DNA of 64,000 nucleotides from Butyrivibrio sp. NC2002 (GTDB taxonomy: Bacteria > Bacillota > Clostridia > Lachnospirales > Lachnospiraceae): the NCBI RefSeq assembly GCF_000702265.1, contig NZ_KL370881.1, positions 332,789-396,788 of the forward strand. The letters run 5' to 3'. Under the pieces are notes generated by a model. That model worked only from the letters and a program-made list of their open reading frames with translations, did not search any database and had not been told where the DNA came from. The translations under genes were made by a program, and so were the position numbers. The first letter of the stretch is position 1. The number at the start of each line of letters is the position of its first letter. This document shows, piece after piece, positions 53,933 through 63,085 of this stretch.

Positions 53933-55081
53933 ATGAATAAGGCAGAAGTATTAGAGATCAGAAAACAGTTTACCCCGGACAGATGTACAATTGACCATAT
54001 CTGCGGGTGTTATGTAGATTACGAAAAAAACAAAAGACTTACTTTCAGGAAAGCATTCGGAAGTATTCCGGAGGAAGAGATGTTTAAATACCTTGATATT
54101 TTCAAGCATACTCTTTCAGGCGTTTTTGGAAGAAGTCTTATTAATTTGGAATTTCCCATGGATCAGGAGGAAGAGGGCGGAACTCAGGAATTTCTTCTTC
54201 GTCTTCGCGATTCTCATCTTGAGGATGATGCCCTTGTTGATGAGTTCTATGACAAGATCATTGCCAATTATGTAAATCCAGAGAATTATTATATTATCCT
54301 GGTACATGCAATATATGATATTCCCGGTATCACAAACGATGGAATCGAAATGGAGGATGCATCAGAGAATATCTATGATTACATCCTGTGCAGTATCTGC
54401 CCGGTTGGCCTTTCCAAGGCAGCCCTTGGCTATAATGAAAAGACTAATGAGATCGAAGACAGATTCAGGGATTGGGTAGTTGACGGCCCTACGAAGGGAT
54501 TCCTTTTTCCTGCATTCATCGACAGAAATACAGATATCCACAATATGCTCTACTTTACCAAAAAAGCAGATGATATCCAGCCTGAATTTATCGAGGCTCT
54601 CTTTGGCGGAAAATCACCGATGTCTGCCCCTGAGCAGAAGGATCTTTTCCAGACTCTTGTTCAGGAGACAATAGGAGACGGCGCAGATTATGACGTAATG
54701 CGCAACATCCATGATAATCTGAGCACCATGATAGAAGATCATGAAGATGACGATGAGCCGCTTGAACTTGGAAAAGAGGATGTAAGGCATCTGTTAAAGG
54801 ACAGCGGTGTTCCCGATGAGCGCATGGATTATTATGAGCAGAACTTTGAGAAAAATGTGGGAGATGATGAGCAGAAATTCCTTGCATCAAACATTGCAAG
54901 TGTAAAGAAGTTTGATATTGAAACACCCAACGTTGTGATCAAGGTTAAACCTGACAGAACAGATCTTGTTGAATCAAGGATCATTGACGGAAGACAATGC
55001 CTCGTTATAGCTGTCGACGATCATGTTGAAGTAAACGGGATCAATGTCAGAACAATTCTCGCCAGAAAAGACGAGGAGTGA
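53933..55081 (+). CDS. DUF4317 family protein
   Basis: This 382-residue soluble protein has the DUF4317 look common in Lachnospiraceae: MNKAEVLEIRKQFTPD, a CGCYVDYEKNKRLTF segment, NYYIILVHAIYDIPG, and ICPVGLSKAALGYN. The second half is acidic (DDDEPLEL). No enzymatic motif, signal or membrane segment is seen. It is coupled to the CheC-like gene upstream and is followed by 125 bases with an attenuator-like hairpin. Confidence 0.78.
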   Translation: MNKAEVLEIRKQFTPDRCTIDHICGCYVDYEKNKRLTFRKAFGSIPEEEMFKYLDIFKHTLSGVFGRSLINLEFPMDQEEEGGTQEFLLRLRDSHLEDDALVDEFYDKIIANYVNPENYYIILVHAIYDIPGITNDGIEMEDASENIYDYILCSICPVGLSKAALGYNEKTNEIEDRFRDWVVDGPTKGFLFPAFIDRNTDIHNMLYFTKKADDIQPEFIEALFGGKSPMSAPEQKDLFQTLVQETIGDGADYDVMRNIHDNLSTMIEDHEDDDEPLELGKEDVRHLLKDSGVPDERMDYYEQNFEKNVGDDEQKFLASNIASVKKFDIETPNVVIKVKPDRTDLVESRIIDGRQCLVIAVDDHVEVNGINVRTILARKDEE

Positions 55082-55156
55082 TCGGAAAATAAAATTTGTT
55101 AGAGGGTTTTAACAAATTGGACACAAATAAATAGTATAGTAGATATTTGAACATAG

Positions 55157-55196
55157 GAGAGAGCGCAGAACCATAGGCGTTCTCTCATAATTTTTT
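55157..55196 (+). terminator. Terminator/attenuator in the ABC exporter leader
   Basis: GAGAGAGCG (55157-55165) pairs with CGTTCTCTC (55178-55186; one G-T pair), followed by ATAATTTTTT. It lies only 16 bases before the first ABC gene, so it can either end the DUF4317 transcript or attenuate the exporter operon. Confidence 0.6.
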
Positions 55197-55212
55197 AGAA
55201 AAGGGGATGTAT

Positions 55213-56961
55213 ATGATAAAAAAGATACTGAGGGAATTAAATGAATTTAAGCTCCCGAGTGTCCTTACACCGATATGTATGATCGGCGAAGTTATAGCCG
55301 AAATGATCATTCCTATCCTCATGGGAAATATTGTTGATAAGGGCATTAACGGAGGAAGCCTTGATTACATAATAAGAACAGGTCTTATTATGATCCTGGT
55401 TGCACTATTCGGACTCCTGGCAGGTTTGGGAGGCGCTTATTTCGGAGCAAAAGCTTCAACAGGTCTTGCGAGAAACTTAAGAAAAAAGATGTTTGATAAC
55501 ATTCAGACCTTCTCATTTTCAAATATCGATAAGTTTTCTTCTTCCGGTCTTGTGACCAGACTTACAACAGATGTTACAAATATTCAAAACTCATATCAGA
55601 TGATACTTAGAATGGCGATGAGAGCTCCGGCTTCAATGATCATTGCGATGGTAATGTCATTTATAATAAGCCCCAGGCTTGCAAGCATTTATCTTCTGGC
55701 AGTATTTTTCCTTGCTTTGGTAATGCTTTTTATCATGAAAACAGCCGGCAAATATTTCAAGGAAGTATTTGAAAAATACGACAGACTAAATGAAAGTGTT
55801 CAGGAAAATGTATCAGCCATCCGTGTGGTAAAGGCATACGTTCGTGAAGAATACGAGAACAACAAATTTAAGATTGCGGCACTTAATATCTATGAGATGT
55901 TTGTAAAGGCAGAAAAGACGGTTACTCTTGTAAGCCCTATCATGATGGGTACGGTTTATGCATGTATCCTGCTCATAAGCTGGTTTGGTGCGCATATGAT
56001 CGTCAGTAACGAACTTACAACAGGTGCAATGATGAGCCTTCTTACCTACTGCATGAACATCCTGATGAGTCTTATGATGCTTTCCATGATCTTTGTAATG
56101 ATCACAATGTCAGAAGCCAGTGCCAGACGTATTGCGGAAGTAATTGATGAAAAGACAAGTCTTGGAAATCCCAAGAAGCCTGTCATGGAAGTAAAAGACG
56201 GAAGTATCAGATTCGACCATGCAAGCTTTTCATATAACAAAGACTCAAAGGATCCTGTTTTAAAGGATATTAACGTTGACATAAAAGCCGGTGAAACAGT
56301 AGGTATTATCGGAGGAACAGGTACGGGAAAATCTTCACTTGTAAATCTTATAAGCAGATTGTATGACGTAACTAGCGGAGCTGTGTATGTGGGCGGTGTC
56401 GATGTAAGAGAATACGACATGGATACTTTAAGGCAGCAGGTATCAGTTGTTCTTCAGAAGAATGTGCTCTTTAGCGGAACTATCTATGAGAACCTCAGAT
56501 GGGGAGATGAAAATGCTACTGATGAAGAGGTTCAAAGAGCATGTAAACTGGCATGTGCTGATGAATTTATAGAAAAAATGCCTGATGGATATAACACCTA
56601 TATCGAGCAGGGCGGTACAAATGTATCCGGTGGTCAGAGACAAAGACTTTGTATTGCCAGAGCACTTCTTAAAAAGCCAAAGATACTTATCCTTGATGAC
56701 TCTACAAGTGCGGTTGATACTGCGACAGATGCTAAGATCAGAAAAGCTTTTGCAGAGGAGATTCCCGGAACGACCAAAATCATTATCGCTCAGAGAATTT
56801 CAAGCGTTCAGGACTGCGACAGAATAATCGTTATGGAGGATGGCCGTGTTAACGGATTTGGCAGTCACGAAGAGCTTCTTGAAAACAACCAGATTTACAG
56901 AGAAGTCTATGAATCGCAGGTTGGTGCAAGCGGAGATGCGGATTTTGACGAAAAGGAATAA
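55213..56961 (+). CDS. Heterodimeric ABC exporter subunit with degenerate ATPase site
   Basis: This 582-residue half-transporter has a six-helix type IV exporter domain (about 1-310) and a nucleotide-binding domain with Walker A GGTGTGKSS (about 367-375), signature VSGGQRQRL and Walker B LILDDSTSAVD. The residue after the Walker B Asp is Asp496, not the catalytic Glu, as in the degenerate-site partner of BmrCD/TM287-288 type exporters. It works with the following canonical subunit. ATG 55213 has AAGGGG six bases before it; an earlier ATG (55207) abuts this site. Confidence 0.92.
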   Translation: MIKKILRELNEFKLPSVLTPICMIGEVIAEMIIPILMGNIVDKGINGGSLDYIIRTGLIMILVALFGLLAGLGGAYFGAKASTGLARNLRKKMFDNIQTFSFSNIDKFSSSGLVTRLTTDVTNIQNSYQMILRMAMRAPASMIIAMVMSFIISPRLASIYLLAVFFLALVMLFIMKTAGKYFKEVFEKYDRLNESVQENVSAIRVVKAYVREEYENNKFKIAALNIYEMFVKAEKTVTLVSPIMMGTVYACILLISWFGAHMIVSNELTTGAMMSLLTYCMNILMSLMMLSMIFVMITMSEASARRIAEVIDEKTSLGNPKKPVMEVKDGSIRFDHASFSYNKDSKDPVLKDINVDIKAGETVGIIGGTGTGKSSLVNLISRLYDVTSGAVYVGGVDVREYDMDTLRQQVSVVLQKNVLFSGTIYENLRWGDENATDEEVQRACKLACADEFIEKMPDGYNTYIEQGGTNVSGGQRQRLCIARALLKKPKILILDDSTSAVDTATDAKIRKAFAEEIPGTTKIIIAQRISSVQDCDRIIVMEDGRVNGFGSHEELLENNQIYREVYESQVGASGDADFDEKE

Positions 56962-56978
56962 CACTGGAGGATAAATAT

Positions 56979-58916
56979 ATGGCAGAACAGGTAAAAGTAG
57001 TTAAAGGTCCCGGTGGCAGAGGCCAGAGAGGAATGCCGAGACCAAAAATAGAAAATCCCGGAAAGCTCTTTATGAGACTTATGAGCTATGTCTTCAGAAA
57101 ATATGCGATCCACATGATCCTTGTAGTGATCTGCATAGTGCTTTCCGTTATCGCAAATGTTCAGGGAACAATGTTTACCAAGTCCCTCATCGATACTTAT
57201 ATTACACCTATGATAGGACAGACAAACCCTGATTACAGCCCTCTTGCACATGCTATCATGCGCGTTGTGCTTTTCTATGCACTTGGTGTTCTTGCTGCAT
57301 TTGTTCAGGCAAGACTCATGATATATGTAGGGCAGGGAACACTTAAGGATTTAAGACAGGAACTGTTCACTCACATGGAATCACTTCCTATAAAGTATTT
57401 TGATACTCATGCTCACGGCGATATCATGTCAATCTATACAAACGATATTGATACCTTAAGACAGATGATCTCGCAGAGTATTCCGCAGCTTTTAAATAGT
57501 GCGATCACTATTGTGAGCGTATTTGTATCCATGATAGTACTTAGTGTGCCTCTTACTATTGTGACGGTCATCATGGTTGCGCTGATGCTTTTTGTATCAG
57601 CCAAGGCTACCGGAGCTTCGGGAAAGAACTTTGTTGCTCAGCAGAAGAATATCGGTGAACTTAACGGATACATCGAAGAGATGATGACAGGACAGAAGGT
57701 CGTAAAGGTCTTCTGCCATGAAGAAAAGGCTATCGAGAGATTTGATGAATTAAATGAAATGCTTTATCAGAGCGCATTTAAGGCAAATACTTACTCGAAT
57801 ATACTTGGTCCTATAAATACTCAGCTTGGTAACTTAAGTTATGTTGTCTGTGCTATCTTTGGTGGTGCACTTGCTCTTAACAGTTATTTCGGCTTTACTG
57901 TTGGCGGACTTGCAAGTTTCCTTACATTTAACAAGAGCTTTTCAATGCCTATAAACCAGGTATCAATGCAGTTTAACAGCATAATCATGGCACTTGCCGG
58001 CGCTGACCGTATCTTCAAGCTTCTTGATGAACAGCCCGAAACAGACGATGGATATGTAATGCTTGTTAATGCCAAGGAAGAAAATGGCGAAATAGTTGAA
58101 TCCAATGAGTTTACAGGACACTGGGCATGGAAGCATTATCATAAGGCAGAAGGAACAACTACTTATCAGCCGATGGAAGGTGATGTTACTTTTAACGATG
58201 TAGACTTTGGCTATTCAGACGATAAGATGGTCCTTCACAACATAGTGCTTCATGCGCTTCCGGGACAGAAGGTAGCCCTTGTTGGATCAACCGGTGCAGG
58301 AAAAACCACTATAACCAACCTGATCAACAGATTCTATGATATTCAGGATGGTAAGATCAGATATGACAACATCAATATAAACAAGATAAAAAAGGAAGAT
58401 TTAAGAAGATCCCTTGGCATGGTACTTCAGGATACTCACCTCTTTACCGGCACTGTTGCAGAGAATATCAGATATGGCAAACTTGATGCTACGGATGAAG
58501 AAGTTGTGGCAGCAGCCAAGCTTGCAAATGCTGATGGATTTATAAAAAGACTTCCGAACGGATATGATACGATGCTTACCGGAGACGGAGCAAATCTGTC
58601 ACAGGGTCAAAGACAGCTTCTTGCTATCGCAAGAGCAGCGATAGCAAATCCCCCGGTCCTTATTTTGGATGAGGCTACAAGCTCTATTGATACCCGTACA
58701 GAGAAAATAGTCCAGGATGGAATGGACAAACTTATGCACGGAAGAACAACATTTGTCATTGCTCACAGATTATCTACTGTTAAAAACAGTGATTGTATTG
58801 TAGTTCTTGAACAGGGAAGGATTGTTGAAATGGGAACCCACGATGAGCTGATGGAACTCAAGAAGAGATATTATCAGCTTTACACAGGCAACAAGCCTGA
58901 AATGGTCAGTGCATGA
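56979..58916 (+). CDS. Heterodimeric ABC exporter subunit, canonical ATPase site
   Basis: This 645-residue half-transporter has a basic Gly-rich N-terminal extension (about 35 residues), a six-helix transporter domain, a roughly 40-residue insertion between the membrane and nucleotide domains (around 365-405), and a nucleotide-binding domain with Walker A GSTGAGKTT, signature LSQGQRQLL and Walker B LILDEATSSID with catalytic Glu565. It pairs with the preceding degenerate subunit to form a drug or lipid exporter. It starts 17 bases after that gene with a GGAGG site. Confidence 0.92.
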   Translation: MAEQVKVVKGPGGRGQRGMPRPKIENPGKLFMRLMSYVFRKYAIHMILVVICIVLSVIANVQGTMFTKSLIDTYITPMIGQTNPDYSPLAHAIMRVVLFYALGVLAAFVQARLMIYVGQGTLKDLRQELFTHMESLPIKYFDTHAHGDIMSIYTNDIDTLRQMISQSIPQLLNSAITIVSVFVSMIVLSVPLTIVTVIMVALMLFVSAKATGASGKNFVAQQKNIGELNGYIEEMMTGQKVVKVFCHEEKAIERFDELNEMLYQSAFKANTYSNILGPINTQLGNLSYVVCAIFGGALALNSYFGFTVGGLASFLTFNKSFSMPINQVSMQFNSIIMALAGADRIFKLLDEQPETDDGYVMLVNAKEENGEIVESNEFTGHWAWKHYHKAEGTTTYQPMEGDVTFNDVDFGYSDDKMVLHNIVLHALPGQKVALVGSTGAGKTTITNLINRFYDIQDGKIRYDNININKIKKEDLRRSLGMVLQDTHLFTGTVAENIRYGKLDATDEEVVAAAKLANADGFIKRLPNGYDTMLTGDGANLSQGQRQLLAIARAAIANPPVLILDEATSSIDTRTEKIVQDGMDKLMHGRTTFVIAHRLSTVKNSDCIVVLEQGRIVEMGTHDELMELKKRYYQLYTGNKPEMVSA

Positions 58917-58921
58917 TCATG

Positions 58922-58970
58922 ATCTGCCGGAAAGCTTATGAATGTTATTTGAGCACCGGCAGATTTTCAT
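58922..58970. terminator. Convergent terminator overlapping the last codons of the opposite gene
   Basis: ATCTGCCGG (58922-58930) pairs with CCGGCAGAT (58956-58964), followed by TTTC. It ends the ABC operon. The right arm is also the last codons of the minus-strand gene (ending DENLPVLK). Confidence 0.7.
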
Positions 58971-59385
58971 CAAGTTCAATTCCTTCAAGATGAGTTACGA
59001 CCTGCCATTTGGTTATTCTAAAATACGGGTCGTAACTTTTTTGTGGGAAGAGTGGCGCTATTGCTATTTCAAGATTCTGAGTTTCGTTTATCGGTATGCT
59101 TTTTTCAAGCTCGAGTTCTCCTGCAAGTGTGAGATATTCCTTTTCGTTTTGAGTAGACGCGTGAATGCCTCTGAGTGCTTTGTCTATGGAAGCAACGTAT
59201 CCGTTTCCCTCATGGCATGCGCTGTAAAAGGCATTCGATTTGACGAGGAGCTTCTGGCTAAGAATATAGTCTGCTCTGGAATTGATCATGGCGAGAGCTG
59301 CGAAGGACACAAGACTTAAGACCATGAAAATAAGAAGTATGGATGCAGCTCCGATATGAGTGCTGTAAGGAGTGTTTCTTTTCAT
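58945..59385 (-). CDS. Small membrane-anchored pilin-cluster protein
   Basis: This 146-residue protein has a short basic N-terminus, one transmembrane helix (about 12-34, AASILLIFMVLSLVSFAAL), and an extracytoplasmic alpha/beta part with a long helix after the membrane. The layout resembles minor pseudopilins but the prepilin cleavage motif and Glu5 are not clear. It is the last gene of the operon and its start overlaps the previous stop by 4 bases (ATGA). The operon context with GspF suggests a role in a type IV pilus-like or secretion apparatus. Confidence 0.7.
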   Translation of the reverse strand: MKRNTPYSTHIGAASILLIFMVLSLVSFAALAMINSRADYILSQKLLVKSNAFYSACHEGNGYVASIDKALRGIHASTQNEKEYLTLAGELELEKSIPINETQNLEIAIAPLFPQKSYDPYFRITKWQVVTHLEGIELDENLPVLK

Positions 59386-59957
59386 GATATGTCTCCTTTG
59401 CCAATATAGTAATCTATGATGCTGGTTGATATGACACCATCTGTATTTTCATCAGGATATTCGTAAATGAGGTTTTTGTCTAAAACTTCAAGGATCGAGA
59501 TTTCTCCAAGGGCTGCTGTTCCATCAAGTTTGCCGGAATATGCGGTATCTGAATAAACATCTGCAGCATTTTTCTTTGATACCCTCAATATCACCTCGTA
59601 AAATGCCTCATTTTGTAGATCTGAATCATTAGCCGGGTAGTTTATTATTTCCCAATCTTTGTCAAAAAACAGGATCAGGGTGGAATGGTTTTTGGGATCA
59701 TTTTCGGAAGCCTTGATGATTGAATTCTCTGAATAATACGATGCTATTTTGCTTATATCTCCGCGGCAGCTGTAGAATATTTCCGATACATTCTGCGACC
59801 AGAGACAGGTGTTATTAACATTTATTGAACGATTGGACAGAAGATGGGCATTTACAAAAAGGCGCACACAAACAGCTCCCGATATTGCAAAAAACAATAT
59901 CGCGATTATCAGTTCCATCAGGAATAAGCTGGATTTGTTGTGCTGCATTCTGTTCAT
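59382..59957 (-). CDS. Prepilin-like (pseudopilin) protein
   Basis: This 191-residue protein has the N-terminus NKSS-LFLMELIIAILFF. If cut after Ser-Ser, the mature protein would start LFLME, placing Glu at position 5 as in type IV pilins, though the usual Gly at -1 is replaced by Ser. A hydrophobic helix (about 10-33) and a C-terminal globular domain follow. It overlaps genes on both sides by 4 bases, indicating coupled synthesis. Confidence 0.72.
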   Translation of the reverse strand: MNRMQHNKSSLFLMELIIAILFFAISGAVCVRLFVNAHLLSNRSINVNNTCLWSQNVSEIFYSCRGDISKIASYYSENSIIKASENDPKNHSTLILFFDKDWEIINYPANDSDLQNEAFYEVILRVSKKNAADVYSDTAYSGKLDGTAALGEISILEVLDKNLIYEYPDENTDGVISTSIIDYYIGKGDIS

Positions 59958-60457
59958 GTTTCCCAGTCCCTATCCGAGGATCTCTTGGCTGCAATAAAGC
60001 TTACAGTGCCGGCATCCTCAAGTTCAATATCTATCTGGAGCGTATCATGTTCGAGCCTTATTACCTTAAAATCTTCTATTCTCATTATTTTCTGACCTGC
60101 TTCAAACAGCAGATCATCTTCGTATTCACCTGATAAAAGCTCCATGAGATATCCGTCGTAATAGTAAATAAATGTTTGGTAGTCCCTTCCTTCAAGATCG
60201 GAATGGAGTACGATAGCATCATGCTTATTTATTTTTTTTAGTTCTACGATGCCGGTGGAATCGCATTGCCTTAGTTTTTCAGTGATATAGGCAAAAGCTG
60301 TGCGGTTATCGTAGTTATTTTTCATTATGTCAGTACTTCTTTTATAGATACTTGCGCCGAGGGCAATAAGCATAAGAGCGCTCAGAGCAAATAGTAATAA
60401 AAGTGATATGACAAACAGCATATCTATCATATGCCGGGTCCGGTCCTGCTGTCTCAT
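59954..60457 (-). CDS. DUF4860-like pilin-cluster protein
   Basis: This 167-residue protein has a transmembrane helix (about 12-36) followed by an extended helix (RSTDIMKNNYDNRTAFAYI) and a beta-rich domain, a pattern I associate with DUF4860 proteins of Lachnospiraceae pilus-like operons. It has the topology of a minor pseudopilin (ComGF/GspJ-like). The match is from memory and topology only. Its stop overlaps the next gene by 4 bases. Confidence 0.68.
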   Translation of the reverse strand: MRQQDRTRHMIDMLFVISLLLLFALSALMLIALGASIYKRSTDIMKNNYDNRTAFAYITEKLRQCDSTGIVELKKINKHDAIVLHSDLEGRDYQTFIYYYDGYLMELLSGEYEDDLLFEAGQKIMRIEDFKVIRLEHDTLQIDIELEDAGTVSFIAAKRSSDRDWET

Positions 60458-60468
60458 ATATGACTCCT

Positions 60469-60804
60469 CTATTTAATCCGCAAAATGGTCACATCGGGAT
60501 AAAGATTTGAAGCTATCGGTCTGTAATCGACAAAAAAGTAGTTTTCATCGTACACAAGGCCGTAATGGTCCTTTAAATAGTCAAGGCTTGGAGGATATGT
60601 CCCTTCCAGGCAATAACACTGTATAATATCGCGGTCAATCGCAGTTTCGAGGCTTTTTTGCTGCTTATCTATCGTACTTTTCTGAATACGCATGACTCCT
60701 ATAAGGAATAATATAGCTATCAGAATAAATACCAGGATTACAACAGCCTGCATTATAGCTGAGAAAAATCTTTCAGTTTTCTTTTTGGATAATAAACCTG
60801 CCAT
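60469..60804 (-). CDS. Small bitopic protein of the pilin cluster
   Basis: This 111-residue protein has a basic N-terminus (SKKKTERFF), a transmembrane helix (about 17-40) and a short outside domain containing CYCLEGTYPPSLDYL, which resembles the pilin-like segment where a Tyr-Pro-Pro turn follows the helix in major pseudopilins (GxYPxxLxxL). A cleavable leader is not obvious. It starts 9 bases after gspF and could be the major pseudopilin. Confidence 0.65.
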   Translation of the reverse strand: MAGLLSKKKTERFFSAIMQAVVILVFILIAILFLIGVMRIQKSTIDKQQKSLETAIDRDIIQCYCLEGTYPPSLDYLKDHYGLVYDENYFFVDYRPIASNLYPDVTILRIK

Positions 60805-60813
60805 ATTTTTTCC

Positions 60814-61866
60814 TTACCCGATCGATGACATGATTCCCATAAGAGGGAGGATTACTGATAACAAAATGACGCCGACAATAAGTGAGAGCACGATGACAAG
60901 TGTGGGCTCAAGTATGGCAATAAAGCTGTACATCTTGCGCTGAGTCTCCTCGGCCTGGCGTCTGGCAATCTGTTTCATAATGGTATCCATGGAGCCTGAC
61001 TGAAAACCTATGAGAACCATTCTGGAATAGAAGGTGTTGAGAATTCCTGTTTTGTGAAGCGCATCCGGGAAATTGTCACCATCAGCGATCAGGTTTCTGC
61101 AGGATGCAATTTTTTCTGAAAGCTCCGGAGATTCCACGAGGTTCTGGACAAGACGCAGACCTTCGTAGGTATCCATTCCACTTGATAAAGTCAGCACCAT
61201 ACCGTTTGCAAATCTTGCAGTTGCAACCTCCTCATATATTTTTCTGAGCGGAGGAATGTGCATAGCAAAACTCCTGAACATCTTTTTGCCTTTTGGAACC
61301 TGGGAGCAGAATATAGCAATAGCGAGCAGCAAGATGAGCAGAAGAATAAAAATAAAGGAGTACCTGTTAAGGACAGTTCCAAGCGTAAGAAGAGAAGAGG
61401 AAAAGCTGTTCATCTCAGTTCCCAGCTGCGCAAATACCTGCCCGAAAATAGGAAGAACCTTGGTTATCAGCACGATAATAACAACAAGCATCATACCTAT
61501 CATGATGATAGGGTAGGAAATTGCGCTGTTGATATTCTGCCTTATAGTGGCTTCCTGCTCGTAGTAATCAGCAAGAGAATCCATTACCAGATCAAGGTTT
61601 CCGGATTCTTCGCCTATTGCCAGCATGTTGATAACGTATACCGGGAAAACTCCTGTCATTTGAAGAGCAATGTGGAATTGTTCACCCGATCCCAGTATCT
61701 GCCTGATGGTCTTAAGCATATCTTCGTCGCCTTCAAACTGGAAGTCCTGAAGCATGATATCGATTCCTTCAGCAGGGGTTATTCCGGCTTTTATCAGAAC
61801 AGCCATCTGTCTGCAGAAAACAGATATTTCATAATTTGTCAGCTTTTTGTGTGCTTTTCCTGTCAT
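60814..61866 (-). CDS. GspF/PilC-type inner membrane platform protein
   Basis: This 350-residue protein has the type II secretion F domain twice: first half ISVFCRQMAVLIKAGITPAEG, IGEESGNLDLVM and two helices, second half FANGMVLTLSSGMDTYEGL and IGFQSGSMDTIM, with a final C-terminal helix (ILEPTLVIVLSLIVGVILLSV core). GspF/PilC/ComGB is the platform on which pseudopilins are assembled. The usual PilB/GspE ATPase is not in this window, either upstream or downstream. Confidence 0.88.
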   Translation of the reverse strand: MTGKAHKKLTNYEISVFCRQMAVLIKAGITPAEGIDIMLQDFQFEGDEDMLKTIRQILGSGEQFHIALQMTGVFPVYVINMLAIGEESGNLDLVMDSLADYYEQEATIRQNINSAISYPIIMIGMMLVVIIVLITKVLPIFGQVFAQLGTEMNSFSSSLLTLGTVLNRYSFIFILLLILLLAIAIFCSQVPKGKKMFRSFAMHIPPLRKIYEEVATARFANGMVLTLSSGMDTYEGLRLVQNLVESPELSEKIASCRNLIADGDNFPDALHKTGILNTFYSRMVLIGFQSGSMDTIMKQIARRQAEETQRKMYSFIAILEPTLVIVLSLIVGVILLSVILPLMGIMSSIG

Positions 61867-61897
61867 ATTATTTCCTCAACATTATTTTTTAAAACAA

Positions 61898-63055
61898 TTA
61901 GTATACGTATTTTGTCTTGTAGTTTTCGCCATCGCCAATGAAGGATGCCAGTTTATCGGTATCGGTTGTGGATGCGAAGGTGGGATCCATGAGCGACCAG
62001 TCTTTGCCGTCAAATTGGATTATTCCGTTTACCCATCCGATGTCTTTTATGTAGGTGCTGATCCACGCATGGTAAGCAGTTCCTGCGTATCCAACTTCCA
62101 TTCTGGTAGGTATGCTCTGTGACCTTAACATAGCAGACATCAGAACGGCATAGTCGAGACAGATTCCTGTTCGCGTATCGAGAACTTCGTCGATATCGGG
62201 AATGTAACCACTCTCTACAGACTGGGCTTCCTCATAGTCATAGCTCATTGTGGAGATCAGGTCGTTGTAAATAGCAGATACAACATCCAGATCGCTGTTG
62301 GCTGTATAGGATAAGTACTCTGCGTATTTTATAGCGGTATCATCTTTTTTGAAATCCACATATTGATTCGGATATAAAAAGGGTAAAAACTGATCCCTTA
62401 GCGTAACCTTTATTGATTTTGTAAATGCCGTTAAATACTGCGTCCCTGTAAGGTTTTCATATATGCAGATAAGATATTTACCGTCTCCTTCGGGAAGGGG
62501 GAACACTTCATCTTTTCCGCCTCCTGTAGCAAGGTTATAGGTGTAGGTAATATCAGTTGGACCGGTTATCTGCAGCTTTACCTTGTCCGATTCTCCGGTG
62601 TAGTGAACTATCACATATCCTTCAGAAGCATTTGAAGCATCAATTGATGCCACGTCATTAGAGAAAAAGGCACTCGTTCCGCGTTCTGGTACAAGGCAGT
62701 CCGGCTTATTGTCGCGGCTTCCTTTTTCAAGACCTGAAGTGTCAAAATTGATAGCCTGTGCTTTTTTATCACTCGTACCTGCAACTTCTGTGATCTGCCT
62801 GAAGTCTATTTTGACATCGGGCGCTATCAGCATGACCGGAAGAAGGGCAGTAAGTACAAGCATTGAGAGAGCGATTTTTATACCAAGACTTCCGGGGCTT
62901 TTCTCCTCATTCAGAATACCGATAAATCTGTCCGGAAGGACATCGGGCATCTCCTCATAGTGCTGGTCGTTCCTTAATAGAACGTCCTTTAAAATGCCTT
63001 CGGCTACGCTATCACCTATATGAAATTTATTGGTTTTGTTTTTGATAAATTTCAT
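61898..63055 (-). CDS. Membrane-anchored transglutaminase-like protein
   Basis: This 385-residue protein has a cytoplasmic N-terminus of about 57 residues, one transmembrane helix (about 58-78), a beta-rich extracytoplasmic region (about 80-230), and a transglutaminase-like domain (about 240-385) with the full catalytic triad Cys299 (GICLDYA), His329 (AYHAWIS) and Asp357 (LMDPTF). It may be a peptidase, cross-linker or wall-remodelling enzyme. It follows an ECF-like sigma gene by 30 bases, so the cytoplasmic tail could act as anti-sigma factor; that is inference. Confidence 0.82.
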   Translation of the reverse strand: MKFIKNKTNKFHIGDSVAEGILKDVLLRNDQHYEEMPDVLPDRFIGILNEEKSPGSLGIKIALSMLVLTALLPVMLIAPDVKIDFRQITEVAGTSDKKAQAINFDTSGLEKGSRDNKPDCLVPERGTSAFFSNDVASIDASNASEGYVIVHYTGESDKVKLQITGPTDITYTYNLATGGGKDEVFPLPEGDGKYLICIYENLTGTQYLTAFTKSIKVTLRDQFLPFLYPNQYVDFKKDDTAIKYAEYLSYTANSDLDVVSAIYNDLISTMSYDYEEAQSVESGYIPDIDEVLDTRTGICLDYAVLMSAMLRSQSIPTRMEVGYAGTAYHAWISTYIKDIGWVNGIIQFDGKDWSLMDPTFASTTDTDKLASFIGDGENYKTKYVY

Positions 63056-63085
63056 TTAAAAAGTTTGTCCTTGATCCTTGTGACG

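Noticed and set aside
59809..61941. Several long plus-strand ORFs over the pilin/GspF operon
   Set aside because: They are antisense to well-supported minus-strand genes and lack starts and motifs.
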